Shown here: in pieces, positions 1 to 6,297 of the stretch | Numbering within the stretch: position 1 is the first letter of the stretch | Layout: each line of letters starts with the position of its first letter | Assembly: GCA_023440945.1 (NCBI GenBank) | Contig: JAEZRL010000430.1 | Coordinates: 1 to 10,011, forward strand | Reading direction: 5' to 3' | Length of the DNA stretch: 10,011 bases | Source of the DNA: Bacteroidota bacterium | GTDB lineage: Bacteria > Bacteroidota > Bacteroidia > Chitinophagales > Chitinophagaceae | Translations under genes and position numbers: made by a program | Notes under the pieces: generated by a model | What the model was told of the DNA's origin: nothing | The model's database searches: none | The model's input: only the letters and a program-made list of their open reading frames with translations

Positions 1-456
1 GTAGATGAACTTAATTCTTTTATTGGTTTTGTGGCTGATCAACTGGATGATGAAACGATAAAAAATAACCTGAAAGAGATACAGGATAGATTATTTACAA
101 TCGGTTCTTCACTCGCTTGCGATCCCGATAAGGAAACAGGACTACAAATTCCCGATCTGAAAGAATCGGATATTCAGTTTCTTGAAAAAGAAATAGATAA
201 AATGAATGAAGTGCTGCCGAGAATGAAAAATTTTATTTTACCGGGCGGGCATCCTGTTGTTTCTTCTGCTCATATTGCACGTTGTGTATGTCGCCGTGCA
301 GAAAGAATTTGTGTTGCCATGCAGGAAGAAAATATGTTTATCGAACCGACAGTTATTAAATATCTTAATCGTTTGAGCGATTATCTTTTTATGCTTGCAA
401 GATATATTGCGCATATAAAAAATGCACCTGAGATTGCCTGGAAACCAAGAGTGTAG
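1..456 (+). CDS. PduO-type ATP:cob(I)alamin adenosyltransferase, 5' partial
   Basis: The enzyme transfers the adenosyl group of ATP to cob(I)alamin to make adenosylcobalamin in the cytosol. The reading frame is open from base 1, so the gene enters from outside the window; the in-frame GTG at 31 is not a believable start because the codons before it (VDELNSFIGF) match the conserved DELN-x-x-IG region of the family. The visible 151 residues hold the other hallmarks: FILPGGH near residue 80, the ARCVCRRAER helix near 94-103, and YLNRLSDYLFMLAR near 120-134, which carries ATP- and cobalamin-contacting residues in this fold. The C terminus is intact and ends in TAG. Compared with the usual length of about 185-190 residues, only the N-terminal ATP-binding segment (roughly 35-40 residues) is missing. 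It converges with the next gene with a 2-base gap. Family assignment is secure; the symbol is left blank because cobO, pduO and MMAB naming varies. Confidence 0.93.
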   Translation, partial: VDELNSFIGFVADQLDDETIKNNLKEIQDRLFTIGSSLACDPDKETGLQIPDLKESDIQFLEKEIDKMNEVLPRMKNFILPGGHPVVSSAHIARCVCRRAERICVAMQEENMFIEPTVIKYLNRLSDYLFMLARYIAHIKNAPEIAWKPRV

Positions 457-458
457 TT

Positions 459-887
459 TTACTTATTTACCGCTTTCCATACCACATTCGGAACATCGAG
501 CAGGTATTTAAAATCTCCCCGAACTGCTTTTAATGCATATTTTTCTTTGTCAATTTCTTTACGTGTTCTAACGCCTAACCAACGAAACAAAGGCAATGGT
601 GGGCACCATCCATGCATTGCCTGCTGAATAAGAAAGACAGATGCAGCAATGGGTAAAATAAGCCATTTGCGATCTGTAGATAATCCAAGTACTGTTCCGG
701 TTATGCCCGCTAATGCAGCACTTAATTCAAGTGTTCGCTCTACATCCCACTCTTTATTTATCTCTTCCAAACGCTCATTAATTTCATCCGAATCATGATA
801 ATATTTCATGATGTTCTCATATATGTGATGTTCAATTTTATTTTCTCCGTCAGAAGAATAAGATTTTGCTTTCCCATCAGATCTCAT
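459..887 (-). CDS. DUF2892 / YgaP-like inner-membrane protein
   Basis: This 142-residue protein has a charged, probably cytosolic N terminus of about 50 residues rich in Glu, Lys and Tyr. Two hydrophobic segments follow at roughly residues 52-70 and 74-91, with GITGTVLG in the first. Directly after comes the signature HGWCPPLPLFRWLGVRTRKEIDKEKYALKAVRGDF. The paired helices followed by GWCP-x-P-L-x-x-x-LG-x-RT are typical of DUF2892 (YgaP-like transmembrane domain) proteins. No rhodanese domain is present, unlike in full YgaP. The function of stand-alone DUF2892 proteins is not established. The extended N terminus is longer than in minimal members. The start is ATG at 887, and a further in-frame Met lies at residue 27. 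It faces the adenosyltransferase tail to tail, and no separate terminator can fit between them. Confidence 0.8.
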   Translation of the reverse strand: MRSDGKAKSYSSDGENKIEHHIYENIMKYYHDSDEINERLEEINKEWDVERTLELSAALAGITGTVLGLSTDRKWLILPIAASVFLIQQAMHGWCPPLPLFRWLGVRTRKEIDKEKYALKAVRGDFKYLLDVPNVVWKAVNK

Positions 888-946
888 AGCATTTTTCTCA
901 ATTAAACTTCACAATTCATACCAATTCTTATATAATCACATTTTAC

Positions 947-983
947 AAACTGCTTGTTACTATTATGATACCGGCAGCAGTTT
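947..983. repeat. 8-bp inverted repeat in the 888-1149 gap
   Basis: AAACTGCT (947-954) and AGCAGTTT (976-983) are perfect reverse complements 21 bases apart, and the plus strand continues with a short T run (984-985). It could be a weak plus-strand terminator or an operator-like site. Nothing else in the 262-base gap between the DUF2892 gene and the cytochrome gene looks like a gene; besides this repeat I see only the terminator at 1095-1130. Confidence 0.3.
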
Positions 984-1094
984 TTCATAGCGTCGTCCCT
1001 TGCGTCGCAATCACTTCATCTATATAAAATATGGCAGCAACGGTATAATTATAACAACACTATTATTTCAAAGGCTGCTTATAATTATTTGCAC

Positions 1095-1130
1095 AAAAAA
1101 AGCATGATGTATTGTTATCATGCTTTTTTT
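1095..1130. terminator. Bidirectional intrinsic terminator
   Basis: A 14-base perfect inverted repeat, AAAAAAAGCATGAT (1095-1108) and ATCATGCTTTTTTT (1117-1130), encloses an 8-base loop. The A tract on one side and T tract on the other let it work in both directions. It lies 20 bases beyond the stop of the minus-strand cytochrome gene, so it most likely ends that transcript, and it would also block plus-strand read-through. Confidence 0.88.
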
Positions 1131-1149
1131 ATTTTAAAAATAAATTGTA

Positions 1150-1668
1150 TTAACGCCGTGTCGGCTCCTGAGGCTTGGCCGGTTGTTGTGGTTGCACCGG
1201 TTGTTGATTAGGCTGTCCCGGTTGTTGCGGTTGCTGATGTTGTTCATCTGCAGGTGGCTGCAAATTCCCGGGATGTGCGTCGCCTCTGTGGCATGTGTAA
1301 CAGTTTATTGTGCGAATAGTATCCGGCTGTGCAGAATGATTAAAATTGAAATAATTCTGATTAAGTTCAGAGGTCATTTTCATCATATATCTCGCAATGT
1401 CTTTTTCGGGTTTTGCATCGCTGGCAAAATCAGGATGTTTGATAGTAGTGTCTGCATTTGGCGCATGGCAGAACATACATTTTACGCCAAGTGAACGTGT
1501 AAAGTGATCCATTACGGCTTTAAGACTATCCCTTGAAATATCCTTTGGCAGCACTTTTAAATTCTTATATCCTTGCTGTTTTTGTTCAGGATTGTGTGCT
1601 GCAACACCAATAAAAACAAATGCAGCTAATGAGGCAACTACAAGCAGTTTTTTCTTTTGTATGATCAT
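1150..1668 (-). CDS. Diheme c-type cytochrome, reaction-centre cytochrome c subunit-like
   Basis: This 172-residue exported electron carrier starts with a signal peptide (three Lys, then LLVVASLAAFVFIGVAA, cleavage near residue 24). Two haem-binding CXXCH motifs follow: CMFCH at residues 64-68 and CYTCH at 123-127. The flanks KNLKVLPKDISRDSL, MDHFTRSLGVKCMFCHAP and the region of paired Met residues (residues 95-98, possible axial ligand) resemble the small CytoC_RC (PF02276-type) proteins common in Bacteroidota, which are not photosynthetic. The protein probably sits in the periplasm and carries electrons; its partner is unknown. After the second haem site comes a Pro/Gln-rich tail (residues about 138-172), low in complexity and probably disordered. 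The ATG at 1668 is preferred because it directly precedes the signal peptide. A strong terminator follows. A small membrane protein gene lies 39 bases upstream on the same strand. Confidence 0.88.
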   Translation of the reverse strand: MIIQKKKLLVVASLAAFVFIGVAAHNPEQKQQGYKNLKVLPKDISRDSLKAVMDHFTRSLGVKCMFCHAPNADTTIKHPDFASDAKPEKDIARYMMKMTSELNQNYFNFNHSAQPDTIRTINCYTCHRGDAHPGNLQPPADEQHQQPQQPGQPNQQPVQPQQPAKPQEPTRR

Positions 1669-1707
1669 TTTTTGGCAGTTTTGGTAAATAATTATGGTGT
1701 AAAATAT

Positions 1708-1896
1708 TTATATAGAAATTAATAACCAAAATATTGCGACGAAAAGAAAAAAAATTGATGCTATTCTTTGTGTAACCGCGTTACTGCCGTGAATCATTTC
1801 CACAAAAAGAAGCAAAAGAGCAAAGTTTAATGTTCCAGGGTCCATTTTAGATTTCATCTTTATTTTTTGCTTTTCTTTTTCAGTTTTTCTCTCCAT
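1708..1896 (-). CDS. Small predicted membrane protein (hypothetical)
   Basis: This 62-residue ORF has a very lysine- and glutamate-rich first 18 residues and then two hydrophobic stretches: GTLNFALLLLFVEMIHG at about 21-37 and IASIFFLFVAIFWLLISI at 45-62. The layout suggests a two-helix membrane protein with a cytosolic basic start. AAAGAG lies directly before the ATG and could act as a weak ribosome binding site. It is on the same strand as the downstream cytochrome gene with a 39-base gap, so the two could be cotranscribed. I do not recognise a family. A chance ORF in AT-rich DNA is possible, but two well-formed helices make a real gene somewhat more likely. Confidence 0.42.
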   Translation of the reverse strand: MERKTEKEKQKIKMKSKMDPGTLNFALLLLFVEMIHGSNAVTQRIASIFFLFVAIFWLLISI

Positions 1897-1987
1897 CTCT
1901 TTGTGCTTCGTGGTTCAAATGATTTTCATACAAGAAAGCAAAGGCACAACAGAAAATAATATTCAAACAGCTTCTGAAAGTTGTGAT

Positions 1988-1995
1988 TATTTTTG
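1988..1995 (+). promoter_or_regulatory. Candidate Bacteroidota -7 element
   Basis: TATTTTTG fits the TAnnTTTG -7 consensus of Bacteroidota primary sigma factors and lies 24 bases before the SRPBCC start codon. I could not find a convincing TTG -33 element at the expected distance, so this rests on one box only. Confidence 0.28.
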
Positions 1996-2018
1996 AAGCT
2001 GTATCTTAATAAAAATGT

Positions 2019-2528
2019 ATGCGCTTTTTTAAACTTGCCCTCATTAGCATTGTTGTTTTATTTGCTTTAATAACAGCAATCGGATTATTGTTTCCGAAAG
2101 ATGTTACAACCACCCGCACCATTACTATCCATGCTCCTGCTGATAGCCTGTATCATTATCTTGCCGATGTAAAACACTGGAAGCTGTGGATGCAGGGTGC
2201 AAAAGATACTACCATACAATTTTTATCTGCTAAAACTTCAGGTGCAGGAACAGTGGCAAAGATCGGTTCAAACGAAGTAAGCATTTCGAAAGCGACGCCT
2301 TCAAGTATTCAAATGATCTGGGAAGGTGAACGTGGAAGTATAATGACAAGCGGTTTTGAAATATTAAGCGATCCTTCTCATCATGTTACAACTGTTGAAT
2401 GGTATTTCCAACAGCACCTGCAATGGTATCCGTGGCAGCGGTTCAGTTCAATGCTGAATGAAAAAATGCTTGGTCCGGGAATGGAAAAAAGCCTGGATAA
2501 TCTTAGGGAAGTAGCCGAAGAAAAATGA
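2019..2528 (+). CDS. SRPBCC (START-like) family protein with N-terminal membrane anchor
   Basis: This 169-residue protein has an N-terminal hydrophobic helix (residues 3-24, KLALISIVVLFALITAIGLLF), probably an uncleaved membrane anchor. A START/polyketide-cyclase-like domain follows. The opening strand and helix TTTRTITIHAPADSLYHYLADVKHWKLWMQGA is the typical beginning of this fold, in which a variant of the WxxW pattern ends the first helix. The region SGFEILSDPSHHVTTVEWYFQQHL is the late beta-strand section. The C-terminal helix MLNEKMLGPGMEKSLDNLREVAEEK closes the ligand cavity. Ligand and role are unknown; such proteins bind hydrophobic small molecules. The ATG at 2019 overlaps an out-of-frame ATG at 2015. 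The coding strand differs from both neighbours, so it is a single-gene transcript, with a candidate -7 box just upstream. Confidence 0.82.
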   Translation: MRFFKLALISIVVLFALITAIGLLFPKDVTTTRTITIHAPADSLYHYLADVKHWKLWMQGAKDTTIQFLSAKTSGAGTVAKIGSNEVSISKATPSSIQMIWEGERGSIMTSGFEILSDPSHHVTTVEWYFQQHLQWYPWQRFSSMLNEKMLGPGMEKSLDNLREVAEEK

Positions 2529-2563
2529 GGAGGTGAATGGTGAGTGCATAGTTCAGGAACATT

Positions 2564-3010
2564 TCAGCTATTTCGTCTTTTCGTCCAGTCATTATAGGTC
2601 ATCTCGAATTTTATTTCACCTCTTCCGTGTGTCCCTATTTCCTTCCAGCCTGCTTTTCTATAAAATGCTTCTGCTCTCGTGTTAGGCGCTGTTCCTAACC
2701 AAATTGTTTCTTTTGTCTGGCCAAAATACCAATCGAGCAGTATATCGTGCAACTGCCTGCCAATGCCTTGCCTGTCAAATTCAGGATGAACGAATAAAGC
2801 CCAAACATTATGGTCTTTCAGGTCTGCAATAGAAAACCCGGTAATTTGGTTATTTATCTCACAAACCCAACCTTTACCCCTCTCTGTTAGGAATATTCTA
2901 CAATCTTCGTCAGTTACAAGGTTAGGGTTTGATAGTGTGTTTTCTTTTACCGCATTTCGCACTACCTGTATCTGTTTAATATCGTCAATATTGGCTTCTC
3001 TGATAATCAT
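2564..3010 (-). CDS. GNAT family N-acetyltransferase
   Basis: This 148-residue cytosolic protein has the full GNAT layout. It opens with MIIREANIDDIKQIQVVRNAV (first strand and helix). A central strand follows, WVCEINNQITGFSIADLKDHNVWALFVHPEF (residues 48-78). The acetyl-CoA pyrophosphate loop is DRQGIGRQLHD (79-89). Next is motif B, IWLGTAPNTRAEAFYRKAGWKEIG, with the conserved Asn-Thr-Arg-Ala-x-x-FY-x-x-x-G-W/F pattern. These enzymes move an acetyl group from acetyl-CoA to an amine; the acceptor here cannot be named. The first position of the R/Q-x-x-G-x-G loop is Asp rather than Gln or Arg, a mild departure. ATG at 3010 gives a start in the right place for the family. It is on the same strand as the amidohydrolase, 96 bases away, and no terminator is evident between them. 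Confidence 0.9.
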   Translation of the reverse strand: MIIREANIDDIKQIQVVRNAVKENTLSNPNLVTDEDCRIFLTERGKGWVCEINNQITGFSIADLKDHNVWALFVHPEFDRQGIGRQLHDILLDWYFGQTKETIWLGTAPNTRAEAFYRKAGWKEIGTHGRGEIKFEMTYNDWTKRRNS

Positions 3011-3106
3011 ATCTTAAACTATAAAAGCAAAATAGTGATTTATAGTTGAACGCTTAACGTCCCGCCACAATTTTATAAACACACTGTTGTGCGTTTGTGC
3101 CTTTTC

Positions 3107-4753
3107 TCAGAGCCTGTCATTTTTTATGTCATAAACCTTTTCACCCCCAACAAAGGTTTTTATTACGAGCGTTTTCAAAATACTATCTGCCGAAGCATTC
3201 ATCAAATCGGTGTTCAGGATTACAAAATCTGCATTTTTGCCCGCTTCCAGACTTCCTTTTTCATTTTCTTCAAAATTACTTTTGGCAGCCCAAGTGGTGA
3301 TACCCCGAATCGCTTCTTCGCGGCTCAAAGCATTGTCCATTTCAAACCCACCACGAGGATATCCTTTGGCGTCCTGCCGGAATACTGCTGCATAAAAAGT
3401 TTTGAAAGGAGAAATATCTTCCACGGGAAAATCGGTCCCTAAAGGGATCCATCCGTTTTGTTTCAATAACGTTTTATTCGCGTAAGCGCTCTTGATGCGT
3501 TCCGGCCCAAGCCGATTTTCGGCCCAATACATATCCGATGTAGCGTGAGTAGGTTGTACCGAAGGAATAATATTATAATCAGCAAAAAAATGGAAATCAT
3601 TGGGATCGATAACCTGAGCGTGTTCAATTCTCCATCGTTGATCATTGTTGCCTTTTAGGTATTTCGCGTAGGTTTCAAGCATCACCCTATTGCCCGAATC
3701 GCCAATGGCATGTGTACACATTTGAAACCCGTGTTGAGAAATAATATTTGCAACAGAGTCGAAATGCTGAATAGAACTCAACAAAAATCCATTCCATCCG
3801 GGTTTATCACTGTAAGGCTTTATCAGGCAAGCGCCACGGCTGCCCAGCGCTCCATCTGCAAACACTTTAAAAGCCCTTACAGTAAGCCTGTCGGTTTTAA
3901 TCTTTCCTTTTCTGAAAAGCCAATCGAAATTAGCAGGAGCATCACTGAGCATGACATACATGCGCATTTTTAATTTCCCTTGTTGCTGCAATGTATCAAT
4001 AAGCATAGCCATTTCATGAGGCAATCCGCAATCGTCAATAGTGGTAAGCCCCTGGGCAAAACAATTGCGCTGCGCATCCATTAAAGCGGCTTCTACTTTT
4101 TCATTTGATGGTGCCGGAATTTTGTCATAAACCAGTGATGTGGCATTGTCGATCAATATACCTGTAAGTTTTCCATCTTTTACCTCAATACTTCCGCCTT
4201 CCAGTTTATCGCCGGGTTTGATACCGGCCATTTCCAAAGCCTTCTTATTGGCAATGGCAGCATGGCCATCAATACGACTCAGTATAACAGGCCTGTCAGG
4301 AAATAAAACATTCAACATCCGATTGTCGGGAAACGAAGATTCGTCCCAGTCATTCTGATCCCAGCCATTGCCCGTGATCCATTCGTCTTTTGAAGTTTTT
4401 GCAAACTCCCCTACCCTTTTCAACACATCATCCCAGCTTTCCGTACCTACAAGATTTACTTGCTGCAGCGAAAGTCCATAACTCACAAAGTGAGCATGCG
4501 CATCAATAAGCCCGGGAAAGATAAACTGGCCGCCGGCATCAACTTCTTCCTTTGCTTTATATTTCTTTTTAAGATCCCCCGTTTTCCCTGCTTCCACTAT
4601 TTTTCCTTTATCTACGGCTATCGATTCCTGCACCGAAAAGGCGCTGTCGCAGGTATAAACAGTGCCATTGGTAACGAGCAGGTCTATTTGTTTCTGAGAA
4701 GAATTACAGGCCATTAAAGAAAAAATGACGAGCGTAGAGAAAAAGATTTTCAT
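3107..4753 (-). CDS. YtcJ-like amidohydrolase (Amidohydro_3), exported lipoprotein
   Basis: This 548-residue metal-dependent hydrolase has a lipoprotein signal peptide, MKIFFSTLVIFSLMAC, with the lipobox Cys at residue 16, so it is probably attached to a membrane outside the cytosol. The N-terminal beta-sandwich (residues 23-75) leads into FPGLIDAHAHF with the HxH metal ligands at 86 and 88. Further family marks in order are RIDGHAAIANKKAL, FKVFADGALGSRGA, MCTHAIGDSGN, RIEHAQVIDPND and LGTDFPVEDISPF, the last holding the conserved catalytic Asp. The protein ends with the sandwich strand KGSLEAGKNADFVILNTD. Length and motif order match the YtcJ-like subgroup of Amidohydro_3, whose known members cleave amide or imine-type bonds; the real substrate is unknown. 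The gene is complete. Its upstream region is filled with REP-type repeats, the nearest about 160 bases from the start. Confidence 0.93.
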   Translation of the reverse strand: MKIFFSTLVIFSLMACNSSQKQIDLLVTNGTVYTCDSAFSVQESIAVDKGKIVEAGKTGDLKKKYKAKEEVDAGGQFIFPGLIDAHAHFVSYGLSLQQVNLVGTESWDDVLKRVGEFAKTSKDEWITGNGWDQNDWDESSFPDNRMLNVLFPDRPVILSRIDGHAAIANKKALEMAGIKPGDKLEGGSIEVKDGKLTGILIDNATSLVYDKIPAPSNEKVEAALMDAQRNCFAQGLTTIDDCGLPHEMAMLIDTLQQQGKLKMRMYVMLSDAPANFDWLFRKGKIKTDRLTVRAFKVFADGALGSRGACLIKPYSDKPGWNGFLLSSIQHFDSVANIISQHGFQMCTHAIGDSGNRVMLETYAKYLKGNNDQRWRIEHAQVIDPNDFHFFADYNIIPSVQPTHATSDMYWAENRLGPERIKSAYANKTLLKQNGWIPLGTDFPVEDISPFKTFYAAVFRQDAKGYPRGGFEMDNALSREEAIRGITTWAAKSNFEENEKGSLEAGKNADFVILNTDLMNASADSILKTLVIKTFVGGEKVYDIKNDRL

Positions 4754-4913
4754 GTTGATTCGATGTTTAAAAAAGGAGCTGAAATTATAATAAAATTAAT
4801 ACGTGCTATTTTGTTTTCAGCAGCAATCTGGAAAACCGATTTCATTCATCTATTTCTGAGGGTAACAATGATTGCCTCCCCTGTTTCCATTGTAAAAACA
4901 ATACACGCTTTAC

Positions 4914-4974
4914 CTTTTCCGCAAGGTCTCCTCAAAAAGGCATGAGCGTAAGCAGGGACATTGCGGCAATCGAA
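4914..4974. repeat. REP-like palindrome, copy A
   Basis: This 61-base unit is identical to copy B (5133-5193) except for one base, G at 4925 where B has T at 5144. The unit is a hairpin: CCGCAAGGTCTC on the left pairs with GGGACATTGCGG on the right, around an inner section with GCATGAGCGTAAGC. The single difference falls inside the stem and breaks one pair in copy A, suggesting decay of this copy. It lies about 315 bases upstream of the RAYT gene. Confidence 0.85.
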
Positions 4975-4991
4975 AGGCTGTAGCCGGTTGT

Positions 4992-5016
4992 TTTTCTCTT
5001 TTATAGAAAGAGAAAA
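4992..5016. repeat. 10-bp perfect hairpin
   Basis: TTTTCTCTTT (4992-5001) and AAAGAGAAAA (5007-5016) form a perfect stem with a 5-base loop, between the two upstream REP copies. It is AT-rich and not followed by a long T run, so it is not a typical terminator. It may be part of the repetitive cluster. Confidence 0.5.
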
Positions 5017-5132
5017 TACAATTATTCATTTAATCACAGAGGCTTGTAGCCTGCCAAAGGCAGATCTACTCATAGGATGCTGGTAATGGATAATAAAAGC
5101 TGCTTGACAAAAAGCAGTAGCTAAATTATTTG

Positions 5133-5193
5133 CTTTTCCGCAATGTCTCCTCAAAAAGGCATGAGCGTAAGCAGGGACATTGCGGCAATCGAA
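5133..5193. repeat. REP-like palindrome, copy B
   Basis: This is the intact member of the upstream pair. CCGCAATGTCTCC pairs with GGGACATTGCGG to make a stem of about 12 bases. It ends 35 bases before the RAYT start codon. The same core CCGCAATGTC/GACATTGCGG recurs directly after the RAYT stop, so the gene is bracketed by its likely target repeats. Confidence 0.88.
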
Positions 5194-5228
5194 GCACAAA
5201 AGCCCGTTCAATTTCTTAACTTTAATCC

Positions 5229-5816
5229 ATGCCTGTTCGCAAAGCCATAGCAGAAAAACATGGAATTTACTTTATAACCTTCACCTGTACTAACTGGATG
5301 CCATTATTCAAAATCTGCAATGCCTATGATGCCGTTTATAATTGGTTTAGTTATTTAAAAGCACAAGGGCATCATATTATAGGCTATGTTATTATGCCAA
5401 GTCATGTGCATGCAGTTATTGCTTTCAGCAATACAGCAAAGAGCATCAATGTAATCATATCGAACGGAAAACGTTTTATAGCTTATGATCTGGTAAAACG
5501 TTTACAGCAACAAAACAGCAGATTAATATTAGGTGAGTTATCAGCAAGCCTAAACAACACAGAAAGAAAAGAAGGTAAACTGCACAACGTATTTGAAACC
5601 TCTTTTGATTGGAAAGAATGTAGAACCGAAAAGTTTATTCAACAAAAATTAGATTATATGCATTTCAATCCGTGCAAAGGAAATAAGTTGGTTGACTTGC
5701 CTGAGCAGTATGAACATAGTTCGGCTAAATATTATATCGAAGCGGTACAGGGAATTTATCCGGTTACAAATTTTATGGAATTAAGAGATATTGATTTAAC
5801 GAAAACGGCCAAATGA
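5229..5816 (+). CDS. REP-associated tyrosine transposase (RAYT), Y1/HUH family
   Basis: This 195-residue single-strand DNA endonuclease belongs to the Y1_Tnp (IS200/IS605 TnpA-like) superfamily. The N terminus HGIYFITFTCTNWMPLF is the first strand of the HUH fold. The metal-binding motif is MPSHVHAVI, with His59 and His61. The catalytic tyrosine is most likely Tyr143 in KLDYMHFNPCKGNKLVDLPEQYEHSSAKYY, the classical YxHxNP...SSAxYY block. RAYTs are domesticated relatives of IS200 transposases that cut and move REP palindromes. Here REP hairpins lie 35 bases before the start and 2 bases after the stop, which supports this partner relation. All key residues are present and the length fits, so the gene looks intact and possibly active. 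It has its own strand orientation between minus-strand genes and sits at the junction of the ordinary left half and the cassette-like right half. Confidence 0.95.
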   Translation: MPVRKAIAEKHGIYFITFTCTNWMPLFKICNAYDAVYNWFSYLKAQGHHIIGYVIMPSHVHAVIAFSNTAKSINVIISNGKRFIAYDLVKRLQQQNSRLILGELSASLNNTERKEGKLHNVFETSFDWKECRTEKFIQQKLDYMHFNPCKGNKLVDLPEQYEHSSAKYYIEAVQGIYPVTNFMELRDIDLTKTAK

Positions 5817-5818
5817 AA

Positions 5819-5865
5819 CCGCAATGTCCTTCCTACGCGCAAAGCCATGCTAAGAGACATTGCGG
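5819..5865. repeat. REP-like palindrome, copy C, downstream of RAYT
   Basis: CCGCAATGTC (5819-5828) and GACATTGCGG (5856-5865) are perfect reverse complements around a 27-base inner section that differs from copies A and B (it holds TACGCGCAAAGCCATGC). It starts 2 bases after the RAYT stop codon. Confidence 0.85.
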
Positions 5866-6036
5866 AAAAGGAAAGGAAAAGAGACATTGTGGAAAAGGAA
5901 AATATCCCCAAACTGTCCAACAATAATATACTTGGTCGCCTCTGTCTTCAAACTCAATTTTAGTTATTGAAATATTTTGCGAAGGAATGTGTCTAACCTT
6001 AAAATTAACAACACCAATTAATTTATTTGCGTCCAT
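5833..6036 (-). pseudogene. Truncated hypothetical ORF whose 3' end runs into REP DNA
   Basis: This 67-codon ORF starts at ATG 6036, inside the end of the next gene (19-base overlap, different frame). Its first 45 or so residues look like real protein (MDANKLIGVVNFKVRHIPS, then a segment ending DQVYYCWTVWGYF). From about residue 46 the translation is FPFPQCLFSFPFPQCLLAWLCA, which is simply the tandem REP sequence read through, with FPFPQCL repeated. The native C terminus has therefore probably been lost to the REP insertion. I do not recognise a family. The overlap suggests translational coupling with the upstream ORF. It may still be expressed as a short protein with a REP-encoded tail. Confidence 0.5.
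5854..5902. repeat. Tandem duplication of a REP half-site
   Basis: The right half of copy C with its flank (5854-5875, GAGACATTGCGGAAAAGGAAA) is repeated 27 bases further at 5881-5902 with GACATTGTGG (5883-5892). The second copy has no left arm, so it is a half-site and not a hairpin. On the minus strand this stretch is read as codons by the truncated ORF ending at 5833. Confidence 0.75.
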
Positions 6037-6296
6037 ACAATTTCGTCAAGTTGATAAATTCGTTTTGCGTCGTCTAAATCTTCTTCAAAATCATCATAAT
6101 AAAAGTCGGTATGAGTATTAAAGTCTTTGTCGCAACCAAAAAGATAAAACCCTTCTTCTGGGTCATACTGGCAAACAGAAATGTATTCAATAGTTATTTT
6201 TTTGTCGTCACGAACAACTGTGTCAAAGCCAATGTCTGACTTTGCAATGAACAATGTTTTTGCTCCACCAATTAATTTAGGAATCTCTGTTAGCAT
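6018..6296 (-). CDS. Hypothetical acidic cytosolic protein, unit 1 of the cassette-like array
   Basis: This 92-residue protein has no signal peptide or membrane segment. It is acidic toward the C terminus, with a run DFYYDDFEEDLDDAKRIYQLDEIVWTQIN. I do not recognise a family; compact, acidic proteins of this style are common among immunity-type and accessory proteins, but that is only an impression. I chose ATG at 6296 because it gives MLTEIPKLIGGAK; a longer reading from TTG at 6305 would start inside the spacer end GCACACAAC. The ATG is 1 base from that end, so there is no leader beyond the repeat itself. The stop overlaps the next ORF by 19 bases. Being the leftmost unit, it lacks a recognisable spacer on its 3' side, where REP DNA now lies. 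Confidence 0.68.
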   Translation of the reverse strand: MLTEIPKLIGGAKTLFIAKSDIGFDTVVRDDKKITIEYISVCQYDPEEGFYLFGCDKDFNTHTDFYYDDFEEDLDDAKRIYQLDEIVWTQIN

Positions 6297-6297
6297 A

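Larger units (their letters stand above)
4754..5228. other. 475-base non-coding region with REP copies and small hairpins
   Basis: No believable gene lies here. It sits between the starts of two divergent genes (amidohydrolase minus, RAYT plus) and must hold both promoters, although I see no clear TAnnTTTG box for either. Besides two REP copies it holds small perfect hairpins: CTGCC/GGCAG (5051-5055 and 5059-5063) and CTGCTT/AAGCAG (5100-5105 and 5112-5117). Confidence 0.7.

Noticed and set aside
31..456. GTG at 31 as the start of the adenosyltransferase
   Set aside because: The frame is open to base 1 and the ten codons before it encode a conserved family segment, so the gene is cut by the window edge.
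3040..3106. Possible decayed attC-like site between the GNAT and amidohydrolase genes (TTAACGTCCCGCC, then TGTTGTGCG)
   Set aside because: It has fragments resembling the right-half spacers, but the gap is only 96 bases and I found no convincing pair of arms.
3089..4717. Several plus-strand ORFs opposite the amidohydrolase
   Set aside because: They are shadows of the long minus-strand gene, rich in Cys/Phe/Ser and without domain features.
4763..5211. Short ORFs in the region upstream of the RAYT gene
   Set aside because: They run through REP hairpins and have no protein-like pattern.
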